DNA of 64,000 nucleotides from Priapulus caudatus (taxonomy: Eukaryota; Priapulida; Priapulimorpha; Priapulimorphida; Priapulidae): assembly GCF_000485595.1 (NCBI RefSeq), contig NW_014578045.1, positions 8,741 through 72,740 of the forward strand. Direction: 5' to 3'. A program made the translations under genes and the position numbers. How positions within the stretch are numbered: the first letter of the stretch is position 1; each line of letters opens with the position of its first letter. Positions 10,842 to 22,840 of the stretch are shown here, one piece after another. Under the pieces are notes generated by a model. The model saw only the letters and a program-made list of their open reading frames with translations, was not told the DNA's origin and did not search any database.

Positions 10842-11676
10842 ATGGCCCATCGTTCCATCCTATCGTTCATCTGCGTGCTTGCAGTGTTCAGCATACTCTG
10901 GTCAGGGGTGAATGCCAACCGAGGCTCCTCCGATGCGGCAGATAGACAGGTAATCCACCGCGCACCACATTCACCCTATTACCTTACCCACACACACCCG
11001 CTGAGCGAGGATAGTCTTTCTATCCCGTTACGTTCGACGATTGTGAGCAGGCTAATGTCCAGCCACAAAGTGCCTGCGTGTACGATTTCACATAAGGACA
11101 ATTACCGGTACCGGGATAAGTGTCCCAAGGTGAAATCATACACGCATGCACTTTGGACTGGACATTACTCTGTCAATGATAATCAAACCTAACAGGGAAT
11201 ATACCCTACTAGACCGAAATAGTGACGTGGCCATCATCAATCACGATATTATGTGTTTCCCGCGTTCCAACGCAAAGCGATATACATTGCGGAATATACG
11301 ATAGTTGGGGGCCAAATCTAAAGAACAATGATCCGATATGTCGATATGCAAAGATGCTCGCAGGCACTCTACGTTTGGGCAGGATTATTAGTAGTGTTTT
11401 ATAGCGTTACTTGTAATCGATATTAATGTTCTTTGAGAATTGCAATGTGATTGACCTTACACTGACAGTCGCAGAGCGTCGTCTATAGGATAACAGTACT
11501 GATTACCTACCTGACGCGAATCACAAAATCGATTTCCATTTAAGGAGGTGGCATCGCTCGCAGCAAAGATAATAAAGATTGCGGCCAGAGATGGTTTCCC
11601 AACCCAGAAACGCAATGCTGAGCTGATCAATTCGTTGCTCGGCCTTCCTGACATGCAGAGCATCGGCAGGAAGTGA
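10842..11676 (+). CDS. pdf: Pigment-dispersing factor (PDF/PDH-type) neuropeptide precursor, two coding exons
   Basis: Spliced coding sequence 10842-10949 joined to 11545-11676, giving 79 residues. Exon 1 encodes a signal peptide: Met, then a hydrophobic core (ILSFICVLAVFSILW), with a likely cut after VNA at residue 25. It ends on a whole codon at CAG/GTAATC. Exon 2 follows TTAAG and reads EVASLAAKIIKIA, resembling the precursor-related segment of arthropod PDH precursors. It continues with a KR cleavage site, the 17-residue peptide NAELINSLLGLPDMQSI, then Gly (amide donor), Arg-Lys and a TGA stop. The order, length and NxELINSLLGLP core match the PDF/PDH family, which acts in circadian circuits and crustacean pigment movement through a secretin-type receptor. 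The AG before the ATG (10836-10837) follows a pyrimidine-rich stretch, so a 5' UTR exon probably lies upstream. The exon 2 start could also be 3 bases later. The frame is intact, unlike every transposon in this window. The gene symbol follows the family. Confidence 0.9.
10950..11544 (+). other. Phase-0 intron of the PDF-type gene
   Basis: It starts GTAATC and ends with a pyrimidine-rich run then TTAAG (595 bp). Removing it joins the signal-peptide exon to the peptide exon without changing frame. Short frames inside it are noise. Confidence 0.85.
11614..11664 (+). other. Predicted mature PDF-like peptide
   Basis: Seventeen codons between Lys-Arg (11608-11613) and Gly-Arg-Lys (11665-11673) encode NAELINSLLGLPDMQSI, predicted to be C-terminally amidated at Ile. 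The N-terminal half is like arthropod and nematode PDFs. The C-terminal PDMQSI departs from the arthropod MNDA-amide ending. Confidence 0.85.
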
Positions 11677-13467
11677 AGAGAAGAAATAGCGCGTATGGTT
11701 ATTTTTTAGCCTTGTAATTAATACAGTAGATGCCGGTTGCATTAATTATACTAGGTATATATTATAGCTGCATTACACGTGCCCACCTTTGCGACCAAGG
11801 CTAGTGTTACTATGTATTTAGGTTATACGTTTGATTATTGGGGTAGTTATGTGGCAGTACATTAGGTGTGTGCGTGCGGACGTACGTGCGTGTGCAGGGT
11901 GTTAGTTGTAGTTCTGACCTTATCTAATAACATCAGGGTGCAGCCTTAATCGGTAACGGTTAGATTTTGTATTAAAGGTTTTGCCCCTTGTTTGATACAG
12001 ATTAATTAGTATAAATTTCTATGGTCTCGACAGTTTGTAATGGCTTGTTATCAGTCTATGCTTTACTTTATAGAACGTGGGTAGACACGCACCCAAAATG
12101 TGAGCAGTACTAGAAGGGCAGATGTAGACAGACGAAATGTACTGCGCATTAGGAACAGCTGACAACCAAAAACTAAAGTGGTTACCAGTAAGGAGTATGC
12201 AACAACCGGCGATTTTCTTTAAACCCTAAATAAGGTCTTACACTAAATAAATTTCAAGTTTGCCGGCATCCGCAAAGTAAGTTTAGTAAACTTACGCCAA
12301 AAATGTATTTAATATGATTACGCGATTATTTTTGTAAATATTACAATTTCGTTTTTAAATAAACTCAACTCCGGTACTCAGCTACCTGTCGGCTTAACGT
12401 AGTTATGACGAGATTCACGTGCATACATAATAAATATTATTTACTCTAGATTAAATGCGTCACACTGAATTCTTACAATGATGAATATACATTTATACAC
12501 AGATGCAATTTATGCAGAAATTTATGCAAAAGATCAACTGCTCGGATAAGAAATGTGCGTCCCAGTAGGCCTAGGGCGCTTCAAGGTTACACTAGTTGCA
12601 GCACGTTTTGAGCAGCATATATCCCAAATTTAAACCGAAGAAAAGTAGATAATATTTATGATTAATTAGTCATAATATTTTTCAATTAAAAAAATAATAT
12701 TGGTTTCTATTAGCATCTTGTTTCTGCATGCACCTAAACTGACATTGCACCAAGCCGTTGCAGCGGTTATCTGAACATGCGCGCGCGTGCGCCTTAACGA
12801 CACAATGTATTATAGCCATTCGTTTTTTAGTAATCAAAATTGATAAATATTTTCTATTTTATGGGCGGTTCGAACTAAAAACAGTCATGAGAACAATGCT
12901 CGGATAAGCATTTTCGTTGACTTAGATTTACTATATTAATACGATCTTATGAGATGATGAGAAAAATGAGATAACTACAGCAACTATTATGATATTTACA
13001 TGCATTTCTCCGTTTGATACTTTGTTGTTAATGAAGGTAGTTAACCGATCAGATACCAGGCTGTGTCTCTGTTACCTATGCCTACCTAGCTATGGCAATC
13101 AGTAATCATACTGTCTCATACCACTACATATAGATGCATCGAATTTTGTCTACTGGCGCCTAATAATTGATTGTCATCACAAACTACTGATTTTCCTCAT
13201 AAATAAGAGGAATGCGTTTATTATCTGACCATTTTTCACCAAATTAAAAAAACACATTTCTGAACACCACAAAATAGAAATAAACGAATTTATAATTGAA
13301 AAATGCAGGTTACATTAATGACACATGGATTATACCAGGGACACACTGCTACAACAATATGCGATATATTCACAAGCTCCAGATTATAACTTACTACAGC
13401 TGGGAGATGGGAAAAATAATTAATGCTATTGCGAGTGTTTTAACTTTTCACATAAAATTAATAACGT
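11677..13467. other. 3' flank of the PDF-type gene; no other gene seen
   Basis: No coding frame is supported. A consensus AATAAA at 12246-12251, about 570 bp past the stop, is one candidate polyadenylation signal; no nearer consensus copy was noticed. Confidence 0.4.
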
Positions 13468-13557
13468 AATAAAATAATATAACAATATACATAACGCAAT
13501 AAAATAATATAACAATATACATAACGCAATAAAATAATATAACAATATACATAACGC
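13468..13557. repeat. 30-bp perfect tandem triplication
   Basis: Three identical copies of a 30-bp AT-rich unit beginning aataaaataatataacaata lie at 13468-13497, 13498-13527 and 13528-13557. Confidence 0.95.
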
Positions 13558-13567
13558 AATAAACTTA

Positions 13568-13775
13568 ACGCGTACACGCACGCATACACACGTACAGGCA
13601 CGCACGCATACACACGTACGGGCACGCACGCATACACGTACAGACACGCACGCGTACACACGTACAGCCACGCACGCATACACACGTACACGCACGCACG
13701 CATATATATGCACGTACATGCACACACGCATAAACACGCGCTCGCACGCACGCATACACACACGCACGTGTAACG
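13568..13775. repeat. CG/CA-rich minisatellite, short array
   Basis: An imperfect array of acgcacgcatacacacgta-type units of about 20 bp, related in sequence to the larger array at 14322-15306. Small repeats follow at 13947-14005 (atctgtcccc-agcctaccac) and 14040-14100 (cgtgaatcgt). Confidence 0.9.
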
Positions 13776-14321
13776 TTGAATTATGTTTGAGTTTGTATAA
13801 ATGATGAAGTAAGCCAAACTTGTGTATTAAACTGAATAAACTTATATCTGGCGCGCAGTGTAGTCACATCTTGCACAGAGACAAAGAAACGCGCACACGC
13901 GCGTAAACGCGTGTCCTTACTCTCGCGACCACCACCGCTCCGACTCCTACATCTCTGTCCCCCAGCCTACCACACATCTGTCCCCTAGCCTACCACACAT
14001 CTGTCCCCCACATATGTAACTAACCCACAGCTCTATGTCCCGTGAATCGTGTCCGTGAATCGTTAATCGTGAACCGTGAATCGTGTCGTGAACAGTGTCC
14101 GCTCGGACCCGTGAATCTGCCCAACCTAAAACACGCTTAACCAATTCCCTGTAACATCAATGCAGCCACACAAAATGCGTGACGCTGAGTCTAGATAGAC
14201 TATTACTAAGACAACCCCTAGTCTAGCTCCGCTGCCTAATTCATGCAACATTTGTAAAACATGTTACATTATTGGATTCTTTCTTTATTCATACATATCA
14301 AACATAATTCAACGTTACACA

Positions 14322-15306
14322 CGTCAACGCACGCACGCATACACACGTCCATACACGCACACACACGTACACGCACGCATACACGTACGTACGAACGCAT
14401 ACACACGTAGAGGCACGTACGAACGCATACACACGTACACGCACGCACGCACGCATAAACACGTACACGCACTCACGCACGCATACACACGTACACGCAG
14501 GCACGCATACACATGTACACGCAGGCACGCATACGCACGCACACGCACGCCCGCACACGCACGTACACGCAGGCACGCATACGCAGGTACACGCACGTAC
14601 ACATACGCACGTACACGCACGTACACATACGCACGTACACGCCTGCATACGCACGTACACGCACGCATACGCACGCACACGCGCGCATACGCACGTACAC
14701 GCACGCATACGCACGCATACGCACGCATACGCATGTACACGCACGCATACGCACGTACAGTCGTACACGCACGCATACGCACGTACACACAAGTACACGC
14801 ACGCACGCATAAACACGTACACTCACGTACGCACGCATAAACACGTACACGCACGTACGCACGCATACACATGTACACGCACTCACGCACGCATACACAT
14901 GTACACACAGGCACGCATACGCACGTACACGCACGCCCGCATACGCACGTACACGCAGGCACGCATACGCACGTACACGCACGCCCGCACACGCACACGC
15001 ACGTGCACGCACACATATGCACGTACACCCATGCATACGCACGTACACGCACGCATACGCACGTACACGCACGCATACGCACGTACACGCACGCATACTC
15101 ACGTACACGCACGCATACGCACGTACACGCACGTACACGCACGTACGCGCCCGTACACGCACGCACACGCACGTACACGCATACGCACGTACAGGTACGC
15201 ATACGCACGTACATGCACGCATACGCACGTACAGGCACGCATACGCACGTACACGTACGAATACACACGTACACGCTCGCACACATACACACGTACACGC
15301 ACGCAG
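14322..15306. repeat. 1-kb CG/CA-rich minisatellite
   Basis: About 985 bp of units built from acgcacgcat and acgcacgtac, giving a basic period of 10 and a higher period near 20. All six frames are partly open (up to 324 residues of Cys/Val/Arg or His/Thr repeats) because the 10-base period cycles through all frames; these are not genes. Confidence 0.95.
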
Positions 15307-16060
15307 ACGGCCATACTTACAGATAATAAGGAATACAGAGCAATGTCACCTCGACACAAAGCTAATGTAAGTTACACACGCCAGTGGGTAGATGGTTGTG
15401 TTAACATATCTACAGCTACTACATCGAATTTTCCTCAAAAATGGAGTAACACTATCATAATGCTTTATACAATGTCATATTTCTGCGGACATATCTACCG
15501 ATAGCCAAACGACCGTAAAAGAGCGCCGGAGGCAGATCGAGAGCCATTGTTGCTAATGACTGCTGAGAATTGCACGATTTTCATCTATTAGAAGTATCCG
15601 AGAATTTTCGATAGCCACTAAAAATGCACGCGCCACGCCAAGTAGACTGAAACACTGATGAACAGCAAAAATCGATCGCAAACAAGACAGGAATAGATCA
15701 CGCATGCTCTTACTTTGTTTAAAATTTTAAATGGAAAGACGAATGACGTGCATGACAGACTCAGTCTAGTTGTTAGCCATATATTGAGGAAGCATTGATC
15801 TCACTTCACGGCTCAAAGACAATGTTCTGCACTACAAGAAGTTGCATAATAGCAATAAAAAGTCCTAGACAACTAGCACCATTAAAGTAACATGCTATCA
15901 TCATGTAAGGTAAAATGCGTTAAATTATGCTTACTATTACTGCACTCGATAGATCACCAGTAGAGAGGTACGTAGTTTAGCACTGACAGGATAGGATAGT
16001 GTAGGTGGCATACAACGGTAACTTTCCGCAAATTGTTGCGCTATCTCATCCCTGTACAAG
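15307..16060. other. No gene clearly seen; may hold decayed BEL gag
   Basis: No open frame with motifs. The BEL/Pao protease begins soon after, so the expected gag should have lain here, but I cannot recognise it. Confidence 0.35.
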
Positions 16061-16079
16061 TATTGATGCAGACTGCACA

Positions 16080-17390
16080 AACCGGTTTCAGAAACAGACA
16101 CCAAGGCAACAGGGAGAATTCGGTTTGATAGTGATAGTCAGGGAACATTAATTAGAACTCGACTTGCTGAAAAGTTAGATTCGGAGACTGTCAAATCCAT
16201 GACATTGTGTGTTTACACTCAGTTCGGCTAGACCTAAAAGTGTTGCTACAAAATAAGCTGAAATAGAAATCAAACTGAAAGATACGGCAGTACGTTTAGC
16301 ATGAAAGTTAATGTGGTACCAGAAATGAGTGGAATTATACAGAGAGCACCCGTTCCAGGATATGTGGGAGAGAAAGTCTGACAAATTTGATGTAGCTGAC
16401 TCGCTTCCTACTGTTCGTGAAAATTCTGTCCTAGATTGTCTAATGGGAAGTGATTACATTGAATTGTTCACAGACAGTATGGACGGGAAACAGATTGATC
16501 CTGGCTTATTTCTTGTGCATTCTCGTTTGGGCTGGATTATAATGGAACGATTTCCGAGTGATATCAATACACTTCCACCATTGTCAATGCTAACAAACAC
16601 AACGGGCCCATTAGCGTCAGTCTTGAACTGCAATGAGATACTAGACATTGTGGATGAGAAAACTGCATTAGAAGATTTCTGGAAATTAGAGACTTTGGGT
16701 ATAAAGAATGACACTGTGAAATCGGATGACGATAAAGCTATAAAGGGCTTTAACAATGCTGTTGTGTTTGATACTGAGGAGTCAAGATACCAGGTTACCT
16801 GGCCCTGGAAAGATGACCAACCTGACTTGCCAACAAATTACGAACTTGCAGCAGGCCGGTTGAGATCACTGGTTCACAGACTGCGTAAAATACAGAACAT
16901 GACCAAGACATATGATGGTATCATACAAGATCAAGTAAACAAGGGAATCATAGAGGTGGTGTCTGATGAGAATGTCGCAGGCTCTCACATTGGAAGATTT
17001 ACGTGGTTTGCTACTCAGATTTAGACTGCACCCCACAGCAGTAGCTGATATAGGAAAATAATTTCTTCTAGTTGGCCTTCAAGAGAAGGGCTGAGACGTG
17101 TTACGGTTCCTATGGTTGAAAGATCCACCTCGACCTGCAGTTGATGAGAATCTTTAAACAAACAGTTTCGAAAGAATCCCATTTGGTCTGGTATATAGTC
17201 CTTTTCTGCTTGGGGCTACGATAAACCATACTTTGGTTAAAGTGGGAACTGACACAGCGAATCAGACGAGAAGAAACATGTATGTGGATAACCTCATCAC
17301 CAGAGTTAGCTCCCCTTTGAGCAGTAAAATTATTTTAGACAGAGGCAAAGAACGTGTTCTCTTCTGTGTCAATATGCGAGAGTAGGCGTC
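16080..17390 (+). pseudogene. BEL/Pao element A: protease and reverse transcriptase, decayed
   Basis: Around 16120-16345 the broken frames show a BEL-type aspartic protease region: FDSDSQGTLI, where the family has a DSGSQ-like active site, and VVPEMSGIIQR shortly after. The open frame 16329-17024 carries the typical protease-to-RT linker (LIGSDY-like DCLMGSDYIELF, LVHSRLGWI, DFWKLETLGI, YQVTWPWK, then GIIEVV). The RT continues in shifted frames to about 17390, with LWLKDPP, VYSPFLLGATI and the catalytic-site variant YVDNL at about 17279-17293. Several frameshifts and stops mean it cannot make a protein. It is a different family from the BEL element at 26564-43501. Confidence 0.8.
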
Positions 17391-17639
17391 ACACTCTTGT
17401 GAATTCTTGTGCACAATACCCGAATGTGACCGAGCTTGCGGCACACAGATGAAGGTGTTAGGGCTGAACTGGTAAATGAGAAAACACATTTTATCTGTAA
17501 ACACTTCATTTACAGACGCAGGTGACATTACGCAGACACAGTTGCTAAAGTCACTCTCATCGGACTTTGACCCACGTGGGTTTTTCTCCCCTATTATACT
17601 TCGAGAGAAGTTGCTACTTCAAGACATTTGATGTAAAGA

Positions 17640-18224
17640 ACGTGATTGGGATGAAAGTCTAGATGAACCACAGCGTCAATAATGGGAAATCATCCAAGCT
17701 AGCTGAACGGAGTGAACTTTCATCGATTGACATTCCCAGATTTATAGGGGAAATGAGTGTCAGCTGTTCGGTTTTTGTGATGCCTCCCAGAAAGCGTATG
17801 CAACAACAGTGTACCTGAGTGTGTTCAAGGGAGCAATACATCAAACAAACTTGTTTTTTTTCCCAAAGCAAGAGTTGCACCAAAACAGCAGATGAGTATA
17901 CCACGATTAGAGTTGGTGTCAGTGCTAATAGGCGTAAGGATAATTAAATTTGTTAGTGATCAGATCCGTCTTCCATTGACTGAAAAAGTGCTGTGGACAG
18001 ATTCGAAATGTGTTCTTCATTGGTTGAACACCAAGAAAACGTTGTCCCGTTTTGTGAAGAATAGGGTGACAGAAATCGCATCTTATGAAGACGTGAAATT
18101 TCGATATGTGGGAACAAATAAAACTCCGGCAGACTTTGCAACCAAGATTAAATGTGTGAAGGACTTGATACATGATTTACTTTGGTGGCATGGATCAGAG
18201 TGGCTGAAACGACCTAGAGAATAG
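17640..18224 (+). pseudogene. BEL/Pao element A: RNase H region
   Basis: The frame 17892-18224 starts PRLELVSVLIGVRI and continues VLWTDSKCVLHWL, FVKNRVTEI and YVGTNKTPADFATK. These are the hallmark blocks of the BEL/Pao RNase H domain, with the second catalytic Asp in WTDSK. The upstream part with FCDASQKAYA-like text is visible in other frames at about 17750-17830. Stops and shifts separate it from the RT. Confidence 0.8.
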
Positions 18225-18385
18225 TGGCCGTCATGTGACATTCCTGAAATTGATGCACTCTCAAAAACTTGGCACTGCGAACAAATAGCAGAAAGTGATG
18301 TATGAAATGTCACATTTGGCTGGGGAGGGCTCCAATGGAGTAGACACTTCACAAGTCTCACACATTCTTCCATTCGAAATGAAAA

Positions 18386-18829
18386 TTGAACATTATTCTT
18401 TTCTTAGAAGGGGAACTGAAAGCAAGTGAGTTGTTGATAGCAAAACAGTCATGGGAACATTATGTGCAGAGATCGAGCTTTGAGCAGGAAATTGGCGCTA
18501 TCAGAAACACTGACAATAATAATCTTACGGAGCAGCTTGGTCTAGACTTAGACAGCTGTGGTCTTATTCGACGTCACGGTCGACTGTGCAAATCTGATAT
18601 TGACATGGATTGTATCTTTCCAAAGTTGTTGCCTCGTCAAGACCCATTTACCTCATTAGTTGCACAGGATGCTCGTGCGAAGCTAGTACACTCTGGTACT
18701 TCACACACAATGGCTGAAATACGCAAGGAATACTGGACTCCGAAAGGTCGAACAACAATGAGAAGTGTATTACTGAAATATCATGTGCGCAGCAAACACT
18801 TGGTGGGTTCATATAGTGCCAAAAATTGA
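18386..18829 (+). pseudogene. BEL/Pao element A: integrase zinc-binding region, truncated
   Basis: The frame carries GLIRRHGRL, KLLPRQDPF, ARAKLVHSGTSHTMAEIRKEYW and TPKGRTTMRSVLLK, matching the H2C2-like N-terminal region of BEL/Pao integrase (H...H, then YW and GR). The catalytic core that should follow is not visible after 18830. No LTR was identified on either side. Confidence 0.75.
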
Positions 18830-19004
18830 GAAATTGTCAGTGTCAGTGAAAATACACACTATGAGGACACTATATGTAACTGAATTTCCATTAAGTAACG
18901 TTCACTTTACTGAAATTGTCATAATAATTTTGTTTCAATGCTATAACTTTGTTGTGGGGAGTGTCACGAATTTGTACGCGAGTTTATACACTTCTGAATC
19001 CGGC

Positions 19005-19110
19005 TAGAGTTATGAAACTTGATTTGGACATGTGTAACGGATATAGGTGGCGGTGCAGTAAGCACGTGCAGAAAAGGTAAAAATGGAGATTGTTAGTGAA
19101 CGGAGAGAAA
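19005..19110 (+). pseudogene. Possible ISXO2/Merlin-type transposase fragment
   Basis: A short translation around 19030-19075 reads CNGYRWRCSKHVQKR, which resembles the GxxWRC...H segment of ISXO2-like (Merlin) transposases found in invertebrates. It has no open frame and no terminal repeats, so this is a weak call based on one short motif. Confidence 0.25.
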
Positions 19111-19559
19111 AGTAAACAATACAAAACATGGATTATTTCAAGAAAGAATTAGTTGTGTTAAATTCATATACGTCTCGGTCGAAATATTATGCATTCCACT
19201 ATACTATGTGAATAACAATAAAATTAATAACAAGGGGAATCTAGGATTTCAAACGTATTATCAATCACAATCGCGTGTTTGGGATATTTAGGCGTCAATC
19301 GAATTAACCAACACTTTATCTGACGACGAGAATTATTAATATCACACCAAGAATATAAAAGAGACAATCACGATTTGTGCGTTCAAGGGTTGACAAGACT
19401 TTACAACTTAAAGCCATATTTACGAGAATGATCTAGATTTCCCCCACTTGTTTGACCGTTAAATTACCTTCCGTTATTGCTTGAGTAACAGCAACTGTCT
19501 ACAGTAACGATAAAATGTATTAGAACCTTCGTATTCCCCAAAACATGCAAGTTCGATTA

Positions 19560-21080
19560 CCAGTGAGCCTTTCTTTGAGCGATTCTTTAAAAGGCATTGT
19601 CTGTGATAAACTTGCTGATGGTGATGGTAAACCCTTTTGAAGATTTATGAAATGTAAAAAGCGGGAAACTATTAGACCTTCCCTTTTCCGTAGTGATGGT
19701 ATTTCCTGTAATCTCTCGCTTGCGCATAATCTTGGCATGACCTAGGTTCTCTTCTTTCCGATTGGAAAAAGGGCTCTCATTACTCCAGTTCATAAAGGTG
19801 GTGGATCTTCCCTTGCTTCAAATTATCGCACAATACCTTTGACTTTCCTTTGCTCTAAGGCATTTGAGTATATACTCTATTCCTCTGTTATGATCCATTT
19901 CGATAGACATGATACTGTCCTATCATCAACATGGCTTTCGACATGGGTTTTCTACTGTTACACAGTTAATCAATTTTTTTCATGATTGGACATGAAAAGT
20001 CTCAACAGGTTGATGCAGTATATCTAGATATCAGAAAGGCATTTGATAGGGTTCTTCCTGATCTCTTCATTTTCAAACTTGGTCACTTGGTTTTAGATAT
20101 TACTACGTTACACTGGATGTCTGACCTTTTGAAGGATAGATCACAAATTGTCTGTGTTAATGGCAGCATGTCGGATGCGGCTGCTGTCACATCCTGTACA
20201 CCCATGGTATGTGCTTGGTCTATTGTTGTTATTATCCTTTATAAATAATTTGTTGGCCGAACCTAACTCTTTTACCTGTATTCGCCTGTTTACTGACGAT
20301 GCAGTTATATAACGCACTATATCCAATAATGGTGATCAGTTAGCCCTCCAGAGTGTCCTAGCTTACTCGTGCTGGAAAGTAGGCAACTACATAGGGGGTG
20401 TCTTTCAATACTGAAAAATGTCAAATTCTTCTCAGTAGTTGCTCTAAATCACCCCTGACTTTTACTTACTCACTGTACCATAAATATCTATCTCTTACCC
20501 CTACTTACAAATATTATGGTGTCATTATTAGTAGCGATCTTTGCTGGCATGCCCACCTGAATATATTTGTATGAAAGTGTTTCGTTCCCTTGGTATATTA
20601 CGGCGTAACCTAAGCTTTGCCGATTCTAAAACTTGGTCCCTGGCTCTTAAAACTACGGTTCTCCCCATATTAGAATATGCTTCGCTAGGCTGGTGCCCCT
20701 ATACTCTTCAGAACTATTCCAAATTGGATGCCATTTAGCATAAAGCTGCGAGATGTTTCCAAAAAAGAACATGATAGTTCTGATTTTGTCCTGGCTCAAC
20801 TTGATTGTCCTCCTCTTCTTGTCTGGTTTCTGCATGCTAAACTTATAACATTTACTAAAATATATCGTGGTCAGGTGAAGAATGGCATTCCCTCTTGCTT
20901 GATTGACGTCTGTTCGCTACACTCGATCATCTGAGCGTGATCACTACTTTTGACACGTGTCATCCTCAAAGGATCCATTTAAGTATAGCTTCTTTGTCCC
21001 CGTCATTCCGTATTGGAATTCTCTCCCTTCCTCTTTAGTTAGTTGCAAACTCTTCTTGAGGCCTTTTCTACTTTAATCCG
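19560..21080 (+). pseudogene. CR1/Jockey-like LINE reverse transcriptase fragment
   Basis: Broken frames on the plus strand give RT blocks in order: KRALITPVHKGGGSS followed by NYRTIPLT (19765-19840); VDAVYLDIRKAFDRV (20010-20050); SDLLKDRSQIVCVNG (20120-20165); a catalytic RLFTDDAV at about 20285-20308, where the family has FADD; a YYGVIISSDLCW block near 20510; and YWNSLPSSL near 21010. The endonuclease is missing, so the copy is 5'-truncated, as is usual for LINEs. Multiple stops make it non-functional. Clade placement between CR1 and Jockey is uncertain. Confidence 0.75.
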
Positions 21081-21389
21081 TATTACTGATCTGTCTATTT
21101 GATCAACGTTCTCTTTCCCTTTGCGATATAGTCCCTTGGACTTTGAAGACTAATATTTACGAAGTCACGAGGTAACTCCGGCACATATTCTGGAGGCCAT
21201 ACGAGCCACGGTCGACCTTATTTATACCTGTTGTGGAAAACTGCAAACTGATAATGTAAACAAAGTCGCTCCGCAACACGACTGCCTCGATGTGTTACGA
21301 TTCGTTGAAGAATGTTAAGGAGTAGAGGAAGTTGAACTTCGGATGACCCAAACAGTGATGAACAGTACGAAAATCCCACGGCCAGCCTG

Positions 21390-21790
21390 ACCATTTGTGA
21401 TTTTCTAGATTCTTTGATGATTGGTAATGGGTCTAGCGTAGACATCATTGACGAGTACGTACAAATCACTGCACGCAGCTCCTACGCTTGCGAGGTACAA
21501 CACGAAACTATGCATACGGAAAAACTAACGCACCAACGTGTCGTCAATTTCAGACAGTGGTAGCGTCAAAAACTACATATTTCATGCGTAAGATAGTAGT
21601 AGTGAGAGGCAATCATGAAAATCTGTTGAGCTACAATACAGTACAGTCGTTAGGGCTGTTGAATGTTTTGAATCAAGTCCAGACATAGAAAGTAATTACT
21701 GAATCACAGAAGCTACAAAGAAATTTCCCTACGGCTTTTCTGGAAAAAGTCGCAAACTGAATGATAAGAAGATAAAACCTCATTCTGACG
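21390..21790 (+). pseudogene. Gypsy element B: protease and linker remnant
   Basis: Around 21418-21455 a frame reads IGNGSSVDIIDE, where Gypsy proteases have a D(T/S)G active site; the Asp position appears to be Gly here. The open frame 21488-21688 continues with YAYGKTNAPT, VVASKTTYF and a GNHENLLSYNTVQSLGLL block typical of the protease C-terminus in K02A2.6-like Gypsy elements. A linker (KFPYGFSGKSRKLNDKKIK) follows. Stops separate the pieces. Confidence 0.7.
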
Positions 21791-21799
21791 ACAATCTTC

Positions 21800-22380
21800 C
21801 AGCCAAACGTGAATTCGACAAGAGTATCAAGTTCAGTATTATGGACATGTCTTCTCAGTCAGCTGTGTATCACCATCTCCTCAGAAGGTCGACGTAGTCA
21901 GGAAGGCAAGTGGCAACTAAAGCTGGGGGCTACACTATCGACTTTTTGCTGGAAAATTGACGAATTTGATAAATTTGTCAATTATTCGACCGAAAATCAG
22001 CAGCGTAAATGTAAACGTCTCGCGCACAACTGGTTAATATCAACTGGTTGTGAGATTAAAACAAGTTCTATTTTCGCAACTATGGGTCGGCGAATTGACC
22101 ATGTTTTTACCATGCGGCCACTCAGAGAACAGCAATCAAGGGACGTGAACCTCCACCCAGGGGGAGAGCGTAATTTTGCTTTCGGCACTACACTGGCGCG
22201 AATTAATACGTCCAAAAATGCGTAGCCACGTTGCCTCGCATGCACACTGTGCGTCAACTGTTGAAACGGTTGCCGACTCGCGGTCGATACCATAAAAGCT
22301 TTGAACATCTGATAGAGGTTGATAGACCGTGAAAAACCTATCATCAAACCTATCGAGTTTTCCATAGCATAAACCCAGCT
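21800..22380. other. Gypsy element B: RT missing or replaced
   Basis: The reverse transcriptase should lie here, but only about 600 bp of unrecognised sequence separates the protease linker from RNase H. The 138-residue open frame (21809-22225) shows no RT motif. I interpret the gap as deletion or replacement. Confidence 0.4.
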
Positions 22381-22840
22381 TAACACAACTGCAGAGTTGA
22401 GAAGTTTTCTTGGCTTAGCAAACTGCACAACCATGTTTATCCCAGGTTACTCCAATTTGACAAAACCACTGGGAGAGCATACAAAACAAAATCGGAAGTG
22501 GCACAAGAATTGTAGTCAGCAAGAAGCCTTAGATAAACTAAAATCAAGACTGACTAGTGATATGGTGTTTGGACACAGGACGACAGAGATCTATACAGAT
22601 GCTAGCTTGATCGGTTTGTGAGCAGTTTTGATTCTGAGGGACATTATTTGTGCAAAAACAACACCGATATAGCAGCATGCCACAGTCGCGCATTATTCGA
22701 ACCTGAGAAATGCTATCCACAAATTTATAGGGAAACCCTTACTATTGTCTGGTCTGTAGATCACTTTCATCTGTTTGTATATGGAAGTCATTTCAAGATC
22801 TTTACCGATCATCGACCACTTGATCACATTTGAAACAGTC
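22381..22840 (+). pseudogene. Gypsy element B: RT end and RNase H
   Basis: RSFLGLANCTTMFIPGYSN, the Gypsy RT-RNase H connection, starts near 22390. ALDKLKSRLTS and IYTDASLIGL (catalytic Asp) follow. A frameshift near 22620 leads to CHSRALFEPEKCYPQIYRE and HLFVYGSHFKIFTDHRPL. These are the ordered RNase H blocks of Gypsy pol. Confidence 0.85.

Noticed and set aside
14322-15306. Long overlapping reading frames (up to 324 codons) on both strands rich in Cys-Val-Arg or His-Thr
   Set aside because: They arise from a 10-bp CG/CA tandem repeat that lacks stop codons in several frames; no real protein features.
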